Source of the DNA: Macrostomum hystrix
Lineage: Eukaryota; Platyhelminthes; Macrostomidae
Assembly (NCBI GenBank): GCA_950097015.1
Contig: CATNEN010000032.1
Coordinates: 1,798,001-1,862,000 of the forward strand
DNA: 64,000 nt
Direction: 5' to 3'
The notes under the pieces were generated by a model that saw only the letters and a program-made list of their open reading frames with translations, was not told the origin of the DNA and did not search any database. The number at the start of each line of letters is the position of its first letter. Positions within the stretch are counted from its first letter, which is position 1. The position numbers and the translations under genes are program-made. Below, piece by piece: positions 1 to 12,200 of the stretch.

Positions 1-140
1 CTAAATTGTGGTATATCCATGAGAGTAACTGTAATACAATGGATCTAGGCCAGATCTAGGCTGGAAAATGTGGATTGGGATAAATAACCTTTAAAGAGAT
101 AGGGATCTAGAAATAAAAGCTGTGCCATAGAAATATTTTC

Positions 141-146
141 TTTATT
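141..146 (-). promoter_or_regulatory. poly(A) signal of the SMARCC-like gene
   Basis: AATAAA reads on the minus strand about 50 bases past the stop codon at 196, the expected place for the cleavage and polyadenylation signal of the upstream gene. Confidence 0.6.
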
Positions 147-195
147 ATGGATTTGAATACGAAGTAGAAACAGGAGTTGTGGAATCCCAAGTGAC

Positions 196-2590
196 TCAGG
201 CATCATCTCCAGGACTGCCGGGCTTGTGCTGACGATGTCTGGCTCTTGGTGGCTGCTGCCGCCTGCGATGCATTAGGAGCTGCTGCTGCTGCTCCTTAAT
301 CTGGTGCTCCTCGAAAATTCGCTGATGCTCCCGAAGCAGCTGCTCGTGCAGGCTGACTCGCTCCTCGAAGACCCGCTGCGACTGGGCCTCGGCGCTGTCG
401 ATCTCTCGCTGCACGTGCGCCTCCAAGTCGGCCAGGTGGCGCAGCTTCAACTCCAGGCGCCGCATCTGGGCGTCGGTGAGGACGGCTAGCAGAGCTCGAA
501 CTCGCGACCTCTCTGATTCGGCCAGCCAGCCACTCTTTTCGGCTCCGGCCCGCAGTGCAGCTTCAGCGATGCGGCCGGCGGAAGCTTGCAGCTGTTCAGC
601 GGATGCGGCGGTGGATGCGTCCTTCTTTTTGCCTGGCTCGGCCTATACGTAGGAGTTTTAATCAGAAGCCATGTTGAATGCTTTTGTCCAGTCCCACACG
701 CTCAGGAATCCCAAAATAGGAATTTAGATAACGAGCTAGCTCTTAGACAAACAAATTTTTGGATCTGGGAGCTATTTCCAGTGATTTTGGGATGCCATAC
801 GCATACGATTTATGGGATATGGGATAAATTGTATATCATTTGGAGGATCTGAGTGGCTAAATTGGCAACTTGATCTAAGATTGAGGAGATTAAACTCCCT
901 AAGTTAGGGAGCTGGGAGATATACACACCATTTATTTTAAATCAGGGAGTCAACACATTGTACACGAGGAATTTGGGATCTGCTGGATTTACAGATAATA
1001 TATTATAGATCAGGTGGGACAACACATCCTATTTAATGGATTTGGGATCTGGCTTACTAAAAATCCCTTTTAGGATCTCGGAGACTGCATATAAGACCTC
1101 TGAGGACAAGAATCCCATAAATCGTGATTCGAGGCAGCTGAATGAATGAACTTAAAATTCAAATTATTAAATAGCAACAAGGAAATAGAAAAAACCAGCG
1201 CTGTAAAAATAAACTCACCGTCTTGGCAGCACCGCAGGCATCGCCGCCCAACCGGCCGTATTCGGACAGGGCGGCCAAGGCGGCCGCAGCGCCAACCCTG
1301 GGATCAACAGAGCTAGCTAGAAAGGCCACCGTGCACATGGCCGGATTGGCGGCCTGCGAGAATGGAGCCAGATTGGCATCTCCGCCGGCTAGGGGACCTA
1401 GCGCTTCATCCGCTCCGTCCAAGTAGGGATCAGCGATAGGCAGGCGCAGCATTTGGGCTATGCACTCTTCCTGAGTCCGATTGCTGCCAACTCTGTCGGC
1501 CACTCTTGCCCAGTCTTCGCCAAATACTTCAACTGCTTCTAGTAGGGCCAAGATTTCCTGCTCTGTCCAATTGCTGCCGACTCCGCTTCCACGTTGGCCG
1601 CCACCGCCCAGGCTGCCGAAGCCGCCGCTCCGATTGGCACCGCCAGTTGCCGACTGATCCAGGCGGAGGCCGAAGCTGGAGGCGCCGGATTGTCGCTGGG
1701 ATGATCCGCCGGCAGCGGCCGAAGCATTTTGGCAAAAATTTGCTGGGGCCTTTGGCATTGGGTTGGGAATACAACAAGGTGGTTACTCAAATATGCGTTG
1801 CGCAGGTACACACTCTCTAGGCCCATGTTTTGACCCTTGATTTCACGTAAATTACACGACAATCTCCCAAGCCGTTTCTCTGCTGCTTGGCCCCATGTTT
1901 ATATGACCTTATATGGCTTCGATTCTAAACAATTCACTACTCGAATATGAGCATATTGTGTTTCAAATATAGTACTATTCTTACCGGTCCGAAATCTCTC
2001 AGTCCAGGAGCTAAAGCCGGCGCCATGGACTCCGTTAGACGCAGAGCTGGTCCGGTGGAGGCAGCAGCAGCAGCAGCAGTCAGCAGATGGCATGGCGCAG
2101 CCAGTCCGGGCTCAGTGTGCAGATTAATCAGTCCCCAGTGCTCCAAAAAGGCGTGCAATTTGGCCAACTGTTTAATATCGCCGCGCAGACGACTAGCGCA
2201 ACGTGACACTGTTAGTCTACGCCGGGGACTAGCCCGATATGTATCGATCATGAAGTTCCTATACGCCGTGTACAATGCCGGGCCTCGGCCATTGGCGTTA
2301 GACGAAAAGAATTTAGGAAATGCCAGGCGCTCGATTCGATGCACCGAGCGATAATTGAACCAGGCGGCTCGGCGCGGAATGAGCAGCGCAGTGGAGCTGG
2401 TGGACTCAATCGAGTCTGGAGGCGTTAAGTCTGGCTTCGCCTGAGCACCAATCTGGCGCAGCTCCCAGACGCCTGGCGGCCTAGCCAAGTCCTGATGCGT
2501 GGACACCTCCGTCAGGCGGTGAGGGCATTCCGGACTGGCGCGAGCGCCTGAGGCGTTTGAGGCCTCTGGATCGGCTCTCTTTGAGCGATG
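196..2590 (-). CDS. SMARCC: SMARCC/SWI3-type SWI/SNF (BAF) core subunit, C-terminal 527 codons, partial
   Basis: Scaffold subunit of nuclear SWI/SNF chromatin-remodelling complexes. Three exons are supported: 2590-1985, 1749-1219 and 642-196, all joined in phase 0 with GT-AG introns of 235 and 576 bp. The first carries the SWIRM domain ([19 protein letters not shown], then the [10 protein letters not shown] core and [11 protein letters not shown]). The second carries the SANT domain ([20 protein letters not shown], ending [12 protein letters not shown]) and the conserved [18 protein letters not shown] segment. The third encodes the C-terminal coiled coil, including [15 protein letters not shown]. 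The exon at 2590 opens directly after an acceptor (cttccag) and has no Met before SWIRM, so at least one upstream exon is missing. The chromo/BRCT-like N-terminal region of animal SMARCC was not found up to 9 kb. The acceptor of exon 2 is the least certain boundary. Confidence 0.9.
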
Positions 2591-2802
2591 CTGGAAGATG
2601 AAGGTTGGAAAGACGCAAAGTGCAAGTTTTGTCAATAGAAATGGACAGGTAAAGTCAATTATTAGTTTAAAAAACGTTTTCGCAAAATGGGGGCTAATTG
2701 TCTATCAGAGCTTGTCATTTAAAACAATTTCACAACTATACTATATCCTTGTTTAGACTAGGAAACCATAAGCTAGCTTGCGAAACATTGCAAACTGCTT
2801 GA

Positions 2803-3071
2803 CCGAAAACCGAAAATGTGAATAGATTATGTAGTAAGTGCAAAACAGAAGTTGAAAACGAGGTCCACTTCCTTTTAAGTGCAGTTGGAATATGTATAGC
2901 GCAGCACGTTCGAATTTTGAGAAGGAAATTTCTGGGAAAACTCCCAATTTCATATCCTTAACAGCAGAAGAGAAATCTAACTACATAATGGCTCAAGACA
3001 ATAGGGAAACCATTGAAGCTTTAGCAAAATACATCATAGATATCTCTAAAATAAGGGAACAGCTGCCCTGA
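2803..3071 (+). pseudogene. LINE-type retrotransposon ORF2 tail, frameshifted remnant
   Basis: The plus strand encodes the Cys/His motif common at the C-terminus of LINE-type ORF2 proteins. NRLCSKCKTEVENEVHFLL is read from 2821, then a one-base loss near 2876 shifts the frame. It continues as KCSWNMYSAARSNFEKEI and on to a TGA at 3069-3071. The combined pattern C-x2-C-E-x-E-x-HFLL-x-C is the recognisable part. Only about 90 codons remain, with no RT or endonuclease domain in the window, so this is a 5'-truncated dead copy. An A-rich and (AAT)n stretch near 3333-3355 may mark its 3' end. It lies just upstream of the SMARCC exons, probably in their upstream intron. Confidence 0.65.
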
Positions 3072-6018
3072 GACTACGAGCTCATATTAACATTTAACAA
3101 TATATATTTCATGTTTTGTTTTATTCCTGGCGTCCCTTGTCTTTTTACTGCTCTTATTTTTAATACCTTTGCATTTGCTTTTCCCTTCCCAGCTCGATAG
3201 TTGAATCCTACAAAACTTTGCTTTTGATGTTATGTTTTTCGTTGTCCATTAAAATATTTGTTGTCAAAAATATAATATTTGAATAAAGAAAAAAACTCAT
3301 CACCCATAGATGGTGTGCGCATTTTAATAAAAAAAAAAATAATAATAATAATAATACATAGCCTCAACGTAGCCAATGATAGTTTAGCAACTTTACCAAA
3401 TATTTTAAGTCTTAAATCAGAACCCACATATTATTAAAGCCTCTAAAAGAAATATTTTACAGCTCAAACTAAAGAAACTGATTTGAATTAGACATTAATA
3501 TAATTGCACTAACAAACATAAAAATATAGCAAAAGTTTGAGCCAACAGAGCCAATAATTTAAAGGGCACAAATCTTGTCTCAGCAATGGAAATAAATTGC
3601 AATATTATATTGTTAGTCATATCAGAATAACAATCACTTGATCATTTTTCTAAAACTTAATAGCATATACAAGCAGATTTAGCTACTGATGTTTTATATC
3701 TCAACCATGGAAACCATGAACCATCCCCACTTTAATCTTTCTTGATGTCTCTACTTTTGATCTTTTCTTTTGCTGTATTATTTTATCATATAATTTTTTG
3801 TTATTGTTCTTTTTGTATTGTCTAGATTTCAACATACTTAAGGCTTTTTGGCTTATAGTCAAAAGCTAATAAACATAGTTTAGAACTCTATATAAAACTA
3901 TTAAAACATTTATGATAGATTTTTTTATTTCTTTTTGTTACTTTTTCTATGAAACCCTACAAAGCTAGGGCTAGCTTTGAAAGTCTATTAAACATAATTT
4001 TACAAGTCAGTTACAAGTAAATAGTAGAAAGAAAATTAACTATCGACCAACAAGGATGAACATAATGTTATAATTGTCATTGCTATCATTTTACTAGATT
4101 TTTTATTTTACTTGATCTTATCTTAAAGATCATAGAAAAACAAATAAAATAACAATAAAGATTTTCTTTTTCCTCATAAATGTATCATAATGCTCTGACT
4201 ATGAGAGGAATGTCTGTTCAAGACCTTATAAAATGAAAATAGTATAGCCACTGAAGGGCCTAGTAGATAATTATTTCATTATTTTAATGTTAGGCAACTT
4301 TTCTAGGACAAAGTATATTTCTTTTAGAGCACAACTCTTTAAAAATGTTTCATAATTCTTATTTTACAAACTATCTAAATTAGTATATAATGTTATAATA
4401 GCATTTTCACATAGGCTTCAGTGTAGTAGTATAACACAATTATGGTAGAGTTGCTATAAGTTCTGATACAAAATTTGCTGACTATGTTCACATTTGCTGA
4501 CACAAGTTAATATATTCAATTATATAGATTACTTTTTAACTAAATTCTAAACAAGTTCCAAGTTATTACACAACTTCTATATATATTGATATAACTACTT
4601 GAATTTCTGCATTAAGAGATAAAAAATAGCTAAAACTGATATATGATTTATTTATTCTCCAAGATCCCCATTTAAAAAATTCATTTTCTAAATGCTTATA
4701 AACACTAATGTAATAGCTACCCCAATTACTTATTTTATTCTGTTTTAACCTTTAAAAGTTTAATGTAGCTTGTAGAAATTAGGATTGCCAATTTCTTATT
4801 GTTTCTGTTTTGCACTAAAAAACATACATAAAAAATAGTAATAACAAGTAAAATTATATTTTTTCATTTGTCAGTAATCAGAGTGTGATAACTTTGTGAC
4901 TCAACCTAATTTTTCAAATTTAATATTATGTTGTTTGCTATAAAATTATTACTTTAAGCTTTAAAAATTAGTACTATATTTATTTAATATTGTATATTAC
5001 ACTAAAATATAGCTAATAAAAATCTAAAAAAATTAATTTAATATTTAATTAAAGACAAGTCTTGGGCCAAACATCTAATGCTTAGTGGTATAAGAACATT
5101 TTCATATTCAATTCCACCATGCTTATTCATAAAAACACTTTGTGTTCTAGGATATAATTCTAGTATTAATAATAATATGTGAATCCCAATACACAAAACT
5201 GGATTAAGATTAAAGTACCAAGTAGCCGAAGTAGGGGTATAGATACTTTTTAAGTTGAAAATGTTAGCATTATTAATTAATAATGGCAAATTGACTAAAT
5301 GAATAAATGAGCCATTGGCATTGATTCGATATGTATATTAATAGTAGCTAGCTTTTCAACTATCACTGCTTTCGTTGAAAAAAGTAAATAACTCGACGAT
5401 TTCGCATTTAAATAATTCTTTAAACACCCGGTTTACAAGAAACATGTGAGATACAGAAGATGAGCAGCGAGGGCCAGGCCAACCAATTTGTGAAGACCTT
5501 TAGAAAAAACTTGTTAATTTAATTTCGTGCGTGCAGCAAGAAATTGGTCAACTTAGCTTTTACAGCAGTAAAGCAAAACTTAGATAATTATTATCGCTTT
5601 TTTACTTTTAAAATATAATTACTCTAAATTTTTTAAAACAAAATCTTACAAAAAAATAAAAAATCAGAAACACAGTATTCCGAAAAACAAAGCCATGTGA
5701 TTTACGATGATTTATTAAACATCCATTCTTCGATCATATGTCATATGTCATATGTCATAATAATTTACTTTTTTACTTATTTTACTTAAGAACTTATAAA
5801 ACATGTACATTACTACGACATCCCTTGATAATTTTATTAAGATTTTGAATCATTTGTCCCACTTCTAATTTTGCGATGTTCTGCACTTTACTGTTGCTTA
5901 TTATCTGTGAAGGACTTCAGCAAAAAGTGCCGTTCATGATGTAATCCTTTTCCGAAAAGAAAAAAATTTTTGTTGTGACTCTCATAGGTTTGCACTGTGA
6001 CTGTAGTCTAACATTCGT
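3072..6018. other. AT-rich stretch, no gene seen
   Basis: About 3 kb of AT-rich sequence with only short chance ORFs. A short GC-richer island at 5461-5504 reads MSSEGQANQFVKTF after an ATG and then runs into stops; it may be a fragment of a first exon. A small (catatgt)n run sits near 5737. Confidence 0.5.
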
Positions 6019-6215
6019 ACAAGGACCAAAAGGAGTAGAAAGCAGGTTTTCGCGAAAAAAAATACACAACGGTGATTGGAAAGCTGTCACCTTTTAAATC
6101 AGAAAAATGAAAATTTCCTAATATCAGTGGTGTATTTTTTTCGCGAAAACAAGCCTACATTTTTTTCTAAGAAACTTAGTTCCCCGTGCTTCTACTCCTA
6201 GTGTTCCTTGCGTTC
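6019..6215. mobile_element. fold-back (MITE-like) element with imperfect inverted arms
   Basis: The left arm (about 6019-6071) contains aggagtagaa, ttttcgcgaaaa and atacacaac. The right arm (about 6129-6215) carries the same blocks in reverse complement: gtgtat, tttcgcgaaaac, cttctactcct and a caagga-like end. Between them is about 60 bp without coding potential. The arrangement fits a small non-autonomous DNA element. The motif aaatacacaacgg recurs at 6400-6412, so a second fragment may lie there. No target-site duplication could be fixed by eye. Confidence 0.45.
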
Positions 6216-6877
6216 GTATTACCGAAGCAAAAAGCGTTTTCATCGATTTATCGATGTAATCTCATGGAAGCCCCATGCTAGCTATAGCTGAGTGCTTACT
6301 GGTCAACGCGGCCTGTATGTACCAGTGTGGGCCGGTGTGTCAAAGCTTCAAGCGGCATAATATAAGTTAAATTTTCAAGGAATTGTATGCCTTTGTAAAA
6401 AATACACAACGGAGGCAAATTTAGTTGCCCTTCTAACTTCTAGTGTAGTGGTCCTTGTTGTTTCATTGCACGTGTATTTCAGGATGTTATATTATTAATA
6501 GCTTCTTTGGAAAAAAAGATTTATAATACTGCAACGAAAAACGTTGTTCACCTATATATGGTACCAGGAGTGTTCCAGCGGCACGTAACACATAAAATAA
6601 CTGACAAGAATCACCAAGAAATTGAAATTGGAGTTAAAATCGCAGTATTTGTATTCCAATTCTTCAAAACTCGGTTGCTATATTTAATATAAGAAGTCAC
6701 ATAGGAGCATTAATTTCAAGATATTTTACACAGCATTAAACAGGCTCAATAACATATTGATTCGCATTTGGGTTAGACCAAAAACGCGGAAAAGCATACT
6801 AACAAATTAAGGCAACAATTAAAACTTTTGGGGCTGAAAGTAATAAAAAAACAATTTAAAAAATCGGAGCTTATAAT

Positions 6878-7432
6878 TTACACGGAACCCGCTTTGGCAC
6901 GTGCAGCAACAGGCAGCTCTGCAGCAGCCACTTTATCCTTCAGTTCACTCGGCCAAACGGTAGCCATGGTGATGATTGCCATGGCAATCAGAGCCAGTTG
7001 AGCAGCCGTTAAAATGACAAGTCGAATGCCTTCCTGCGCTGAGGCCGCGCGATGCCGCAAGTTCACAATGAGCACAGCCAGGCAGACAGTGAGCAGTCCA
7101 TTCGCTGCAGCTTGAAGGCCAATCAGAATCCGACCGAACAGGCAGATTATCCGCCCATCAGTTTTTGAGCTTCCAGAGTCCTTGATGGTGGCTTCGCCTT
7201 GACGTTGTTGGCGACTGATAACAATGGACCAGGCCGTGGTGGCCAGACTGACAACGCCTGTAGCCAAGGCGCAGGCAGCGGTTAGAATCGGCTCCGTCGC
7301 CAGTCGCTTGCTGATTGAACCTCTTTCGACAGTGTTTGATTCCGGCTGCACCTGACCAGTTTGGAGTAACAGCATGGCAACAGCCAAGCAACTGCTAGCT
7401 GCGCTCAGCATAGTCAAACCATTCGGTGGCAT
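6878..7432 (-). CDS. hypothetical four-transmembrane protein (184 aa)
   Basis: An intact ORF starting at ATG 7432 (MPPNGLTMLSAASS). A longer reading would need a GTG start. Four hydrophobic segments follow: around residues 8-24 (after the start), 45-70, 95-125 and 135-160. They are separated by polar loops rich in Q, R and E, and the tail is alanine- and lysine-rich. Topology resembles small tetraspan (claudin/MARVEL/tetraspanin-like) membrane proteins, but no diagnostic motif such as CCG or W-GLW-C-C is present, so I do not assign a family. A pyrimidine-rich ctctctaag lies about 20 bases before the ATG and could be a cis- or trans-splice acceptor. GC content is clearly higher than in the flanking AT-rich DNA, which supports real coding. 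Confidence 0.6.
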   Translation of the reverse strand: MPPNGLTMLSAASSCLAVAMLLLQTGQVQPESNTVERGSISKRLATEPILTAACALATGVVSLATTAWSIVISRQQRQGEATIKDSGSSKTDGRIICLFGRILIGLQAAANGLLTVCLAVLIVNLRHRAASAQEGIRLVILTAAQLALIAMAIITMATVWPSELKDKVAAAELPVAARAKAGSV

Positions 7433-7655
7433 GTCTGGCAGCACAGTGGCTTAGAGAGAATATCTAGTTTATTAACATACGAGTATCAATGAAAAGTTTC
7501 AGTGCGCGTCAGATATTTATTTGCAATTAAAAGATGAAGGAACGCACGTTGTGTTGCCGCCTGATCTAACCTTAATAAAGCAAACTGATACATTCTACAT
7601 GCCTGTAACACCTTTAATTCGATTCAATTAACGAATCTCAACAGCGTGAACACAT

Positions 7656-7921
7656 TTATGCCCGCACGGCGCTGGCGGTGTGAGCTTTTGTATAGCTGTG
7701 GGGAGGGTTAGAAGAGGGCGAGACAAGGACATGGCTGATTTCCACCCTGGTCCGTCCACGTGGGTTTGTTTCGCCGAGAATTTCCTTAATTGCAAACTCG
7801 GTGCATTCTTCTACAGCACCCTCATCCCGTCTGTACTCGCATTTCGGCACGGATAGCGGAAGTTCGCTTTTGATATCAACAAAAACTATAGACAATTGCA
7901 ATTTGTGGATAATTGCGGACA
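7656..7921 (-). CDS. unidentified terminal exon (about 88 codons)
   Basis: An open frame follows a convincing acceptor (ttttttactttacag) at 7922 and ends at a stop at 7656. It encodes a mixed polar sequence including KCEYRRDEGAVEECTEFAIK and a C-terminal PPHSYTKAHTASAVRA. Composition is more GC-rich than the flanks. I recognise no family, and no matching upstream exon was found in 7922-9290. ATTAAA on the minus strand near 7612-7617 could be its poly(A) signal. It may be the last exon of a gene whose 5' part lies beyond the minisatellite. Confidence 0.3.
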
Positions 7922-7922
7922 C

Positions 7923-9290
7923 TGTAAAGTAAAAAAATTAGTGAAAAGCAGTAGAGTGTAGCGCGTCTTGTTGTCAAAATTTGGCTGCAGTTTTTTTGCG
8001 GACTAAAAACAAATTTTATAATTAAGGTAGGAGCGGAGGTTTCAAGACGGAGAAAATGACAAAACAACAAGAATTGGAAGGACTAGAAGGATGACCAGCG
8101 CGTGAAGCGGGTGCTAAAGCTTCAACAGCGACAGTCAATAAGGGAGAGCGAAATTCATAGACAAATTAGGCTGGGCCTCCGAGAGAGCCGAGAGGAACAC
8201 GGCTGCCAAACTGACGGAACCGTTGACGGGTCTTATCAGTATTTTCTTCCTCTCCCTAGCTCTCCCCTGTTCCTCCTCCTGACCCGTAGATGTGCAGATT
8301 AGATTAGAAGCTGCAAATAATCTAGTCTAGCTGCTGTGCAGTTGCCGTTACGAAACCATACTTCAGGTCTTAGCCTGGGGCGTACAGGTATTATGCACTG
8401 CAAGTATTGCAAAATATACTGATGTTTCACCCTCAGCAGCTTTCGTTGCGTTTCTATCGGCAAATATGCATACTGTGGACCATTGTTGCCAATTGAATTA
8501 TACTGGATTATATAATTCGCGCAATTAATATTCAAAGCAGGAATTAATGTGCAGCAGAAAAACCACTCCCACACAATGCCATGTGACCAAGTAGAAATAT
8601 CTGTATAAGGAGCGGAGCAATAGTAAAAAATGTATTTAATATTCTTTTTAAATGACATTTTACATTTACTATATAAGCCATAATTTAGAAATTACTTTCT
8701 TGAAAATTGAAAATCCGAGGATGCTACGTACAGAGAAGACAAAAACTGTCCTGAAGCCAAAGTAACGATAAACAGAATTCGTTACTTCATCTATTTAGTG
8801 TAATTTACAAGTTATAGCAGTTTATTTATACTTTTTTAATACTCTTATGAAATCTTAAATATTTTAATTTCTATTCCTTACTGTATCGAAAGTGTCTATA
8901 AGCGAACAGTGATTTAAATCAACAGAATAGTAGCAGAAGCTAAAAAAACTACAAAAAATTGTGGGACTTGTATTGCGCAGATGGGGCAGGAGGCTAAAAG
9001 TAAATTGAAGTCAGCTAAGGAATTTGCTTTTGAAACTGAAACAGGGCAGCTAAGCCCGTTTATATTCAATGTTTAAACACAAGTGAATGAACTTTAAATT
9101 GCGATCGCAAGATATTTTTTTGCTCGCAAGCGAATAAGCTAAAATTTAATGATTATAAATTTTAAACATAATCTATGGCGTCGTCACCCCTTACCTGTCG
9201 TCTCGAGCCCGGCATTTCCCTGAAAAGAGTGGAGAAAAGGGGAAGAAAATAGAAGGAGGCAAGGAAAACTGTGAGGGAACAGATGGATCA
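7923..9290. other. AT-rich intergenic or intronic sequence, no gene seen
   Basis: Only short ORFs without recognisable motifs. A small imperfect inverted repeat, tgcgatcgca with gctcgcaagcga, lies near 9100-9134. Confidence 0.4.
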
Positions 9291-9297
9291 AAGCGAA

Positions 9298-12200
9298 TGA
9301 GAGAGAACACAAGGAGGGAAGAGAGAGTGAGAGAGAACACAAGGAGGGAAGAGAGAGGGAGAGAGAAGACAAGGAGGGAAGAGAGAGGGAGAGAGAAGAC
9401 AAGGAGGGAAGAGAGAGGGAGAGAGAAGACAAGGAGGGAAGAGAGAGGGAGAGAGAAGACAAGGAGGGAAGAGAGAGTGAGAGAGAAGACAAGGAGGGAA
9501 GAGAGAGGGAGAGAGAAGACAAGGAGGGAAGAGAGAGGGAGAGAGAAGACAAGGAGGGAAGAGAGAGTGAGAGAGAACACAAGGAGGGAAGAGAGAGGGA
9601 GAGAGAAGACAAGGAGGGAAGAGAGAGGGAGAGAGAAGACAAGGAGGGAAGAGAGAGGGAGAGAGAAGACAAGGAGGGAAGAGAGAGGGAGAGAGAAGAC
9701 AAGGAGGGAAGAGAGAGGGAGAGAGAAGACAAGGAGGGAAGAGAGAGGGAGAGAGAAGACAAGGAGGGAAGAGAGAGGGAGAGAGAAGACAAGGAGGGAA
9801 GAGAGAGTGAGAGAGAAGACAAGGAGGGAAGAGAGAGGGAGAGAGAAGACAAGGAGGGAAGAGAGAGTGAGAGAGAAGACAAGGAGGGAAGAGAGAGTGA
9901 GAGAGAAGACAAGGAGAGAAGAGAGAGTGAGAGAGAAGACAAGGAGGGAAGAGAGAGTGAGAGAGAAGACAAGGAGAGAAGAGAGAGTGAGAGAGAAGAC
10001 AAGGAGGGAAGAGAGAGTGAGAGAGAAGACAAGGAGAGAAGAGAGAGTGAGAGAGAAGACTAGGAGGGAAGAGAGAGTGAGAGAGAAGACAAGGAGAGAA
10101 GAGAGAGGGAGAGAGAAGACAAGGAGAGAAGAGAGAGTGAGAGAGAAGACAAGGAGGGAAGAGAGAGTGAGAGAGAAGACAAGGAGAGAAGAGAGAGTGA
10201 GAGAGAAGACTAGGAGGGAAGAGAGAGTGAGAGAGAAGACAAGGAGAGAAGAGAGAGTGAGAGAGAAGACAAGGAGGGAAGAGAGAGTGAGAGAGAAGAC
10301 TAAGGCTTCCTTATCAGAGAAGACTAGGAGGTAAAGGAGAGTGAGAGAGAAGACAAGGAGGGAAGAGAGAGTGAGAGAGAAGACAAGGAGGGAAGAGAGA
10401 GTGAGAGAGAAGACAAGGAGGGAAGAGAGAGGGAGAGAGAAGAGAAGGAGGGAAGAGAGAGTGAGAGAGAAGACAAGGAGGGAAGAGAGAGTGAGAGAGA
10501 AGACAAGGAGGGAAGAGAGAGTGAGAGAGAAGACAAGGAGGGAAGAGAGAGTGAGAGAGAAGACAAGGAGGGAAGAGAGAGAAGACAAGGAGGGAAGAGT
10601 GAGAGAGAAGACAAGGAGGGAAGAGAGAGTGAGAGAGAAGACAAGGAGGGAAGAGAGAGGGAGAGAGAAGACAAGGAGGGAAGAGAGAGTGAGAGAGAAG
10701 ACAAGGAGGGAAGAGAGAGTGAGAGAGAAGACAAGGAGGGAAGAGAGAGTGAGAGAGAAGACAAGGAGGGAAGAGAGAGTGAGAGAGAAGACAAGGAGGG
10801 AAGAGAGAGTGAGAGAGAAGACAAGGAGGGAAGAGAGAGTGAGAGAGAAGACAAGGAGGGAAGAGAGAGTGAGAGAGAAGACAAGGAGGGAAGAGAGAGT
10901 GAGAGAGAAGACAAGGAGGGAAGAGAGAGTGAGAGAGAAGACAAGGAGGGAAGAGAGAGGGAGAGAGAAGACAAGGAGGGAAGAGAGAGGGAGAGAGAAG
11001 ACAAGGAGGGAAGAGAGAGTGAGGGAGAAGACAAGGAGGGAAGAGAGAGGGAGAGAGAAGACAAGGAGGGAAGAGAGAGTGAGAGAGAAGACAAGGAGGG
11101 AAGAGAGAGTGAGAGAGAAGACAAGGAGAGAAGAGAGAGTGAGAGAGAAGACAAGGAGGGAAGAGAGAGTGAGAGAGAAGACAAGGAGAGAAGAGAGAGT
11201 GAGAGAGAAGACAAGGAGGGAAGAGAGAGTGAGAGAGAAGACAAGGAGAGAAGAGAGAGTGAGAGAGAAGACAAGGAGGGAAGAGAGAGTGAGAGAGAAG
11301 ACAAGGAGAGAAGAGAGAGTGAGAGAGAAGACTAGGAGGGAAGAGAGAGTGAGAGAGAAGACAAGGAGAGAAGAGAGAGTGAGAGAGAAGACAAGGAGAG
11401 AAGAGAGAGTGAGAGAGAAGACAAGGAGGGAAGAGAGAGTGAGAGAGAAGACAAGGAGAGAAGAGAGAGTGAGAGAGAAGACTAGGAGGGAAGAGAGAGT
11501 GAGAGAGAAGACAAGGAGAGAAGAGAGAGTGAGAGAGAAGACAAGGAGGGAAGAGAGAGTGAGAGAGAAGACTAAGGCTTCCTTATCAGAGAAGACTAGG
11601 AGGTAAAGGAGAGTGAGAGAGAAGACAAGGAGGGAAGAGAGAGTGAGAGAGAAGACAAGGAGGGAAGAGAGAGAAGACAAGGAGGGAAGAGAGAGTGAGA
11701 GAGAAGACAAGGAGGGAAGAGAGAGGGAGAGAGAAGAGAAGGAGGGAAGAGAGAGTGAGAGAGAAGACAAGGAGGGAAGAGAGAGTGAGAGAGAAGACAA
11801 GGAGGGAAGAGAGAGTGAGAGAGAAGACAAGGAGGGAAGAGAGAGTGAGAGAGAAGACAAGGAGGGAAGAGAGAGAAGACAAGGAGGGAAGAGTGAGAGA
11901 GAAGACAAGGAGGGAAGAGAGAGTGAGAGAGAAGACAAGGAGGGAAGAGAGAGAAGACAAGGAGGGAAGAGAGAGTGAGAGAGAAGACAAGGAGGGAAGA
12001 GAGAGTGAGAGAGAAGACAAGGAGGGAAGAGAGAGTGAGAGAGAAGACAAGGAGGGAAGAGAGAGTGAGAGAGAAGACAAGGAGGGAAGAGAGAGTGAGA
12101 GAGAAGACAAGGAGGGAAGAGAGAGGGAGAGAGAAGACAAGGAGGGAAGAGAGAGGGAGAGAGAAGACAAGGAGGGAAGAGAGAGTGAGAGAGAAGACAA

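Noticed and set aside
5038-5289. 83-codon minus-strand ORF with hydrophobic stretches
   Set aside because: AT-rich composition, no ATG-supported context and no domain; compatible with chance.
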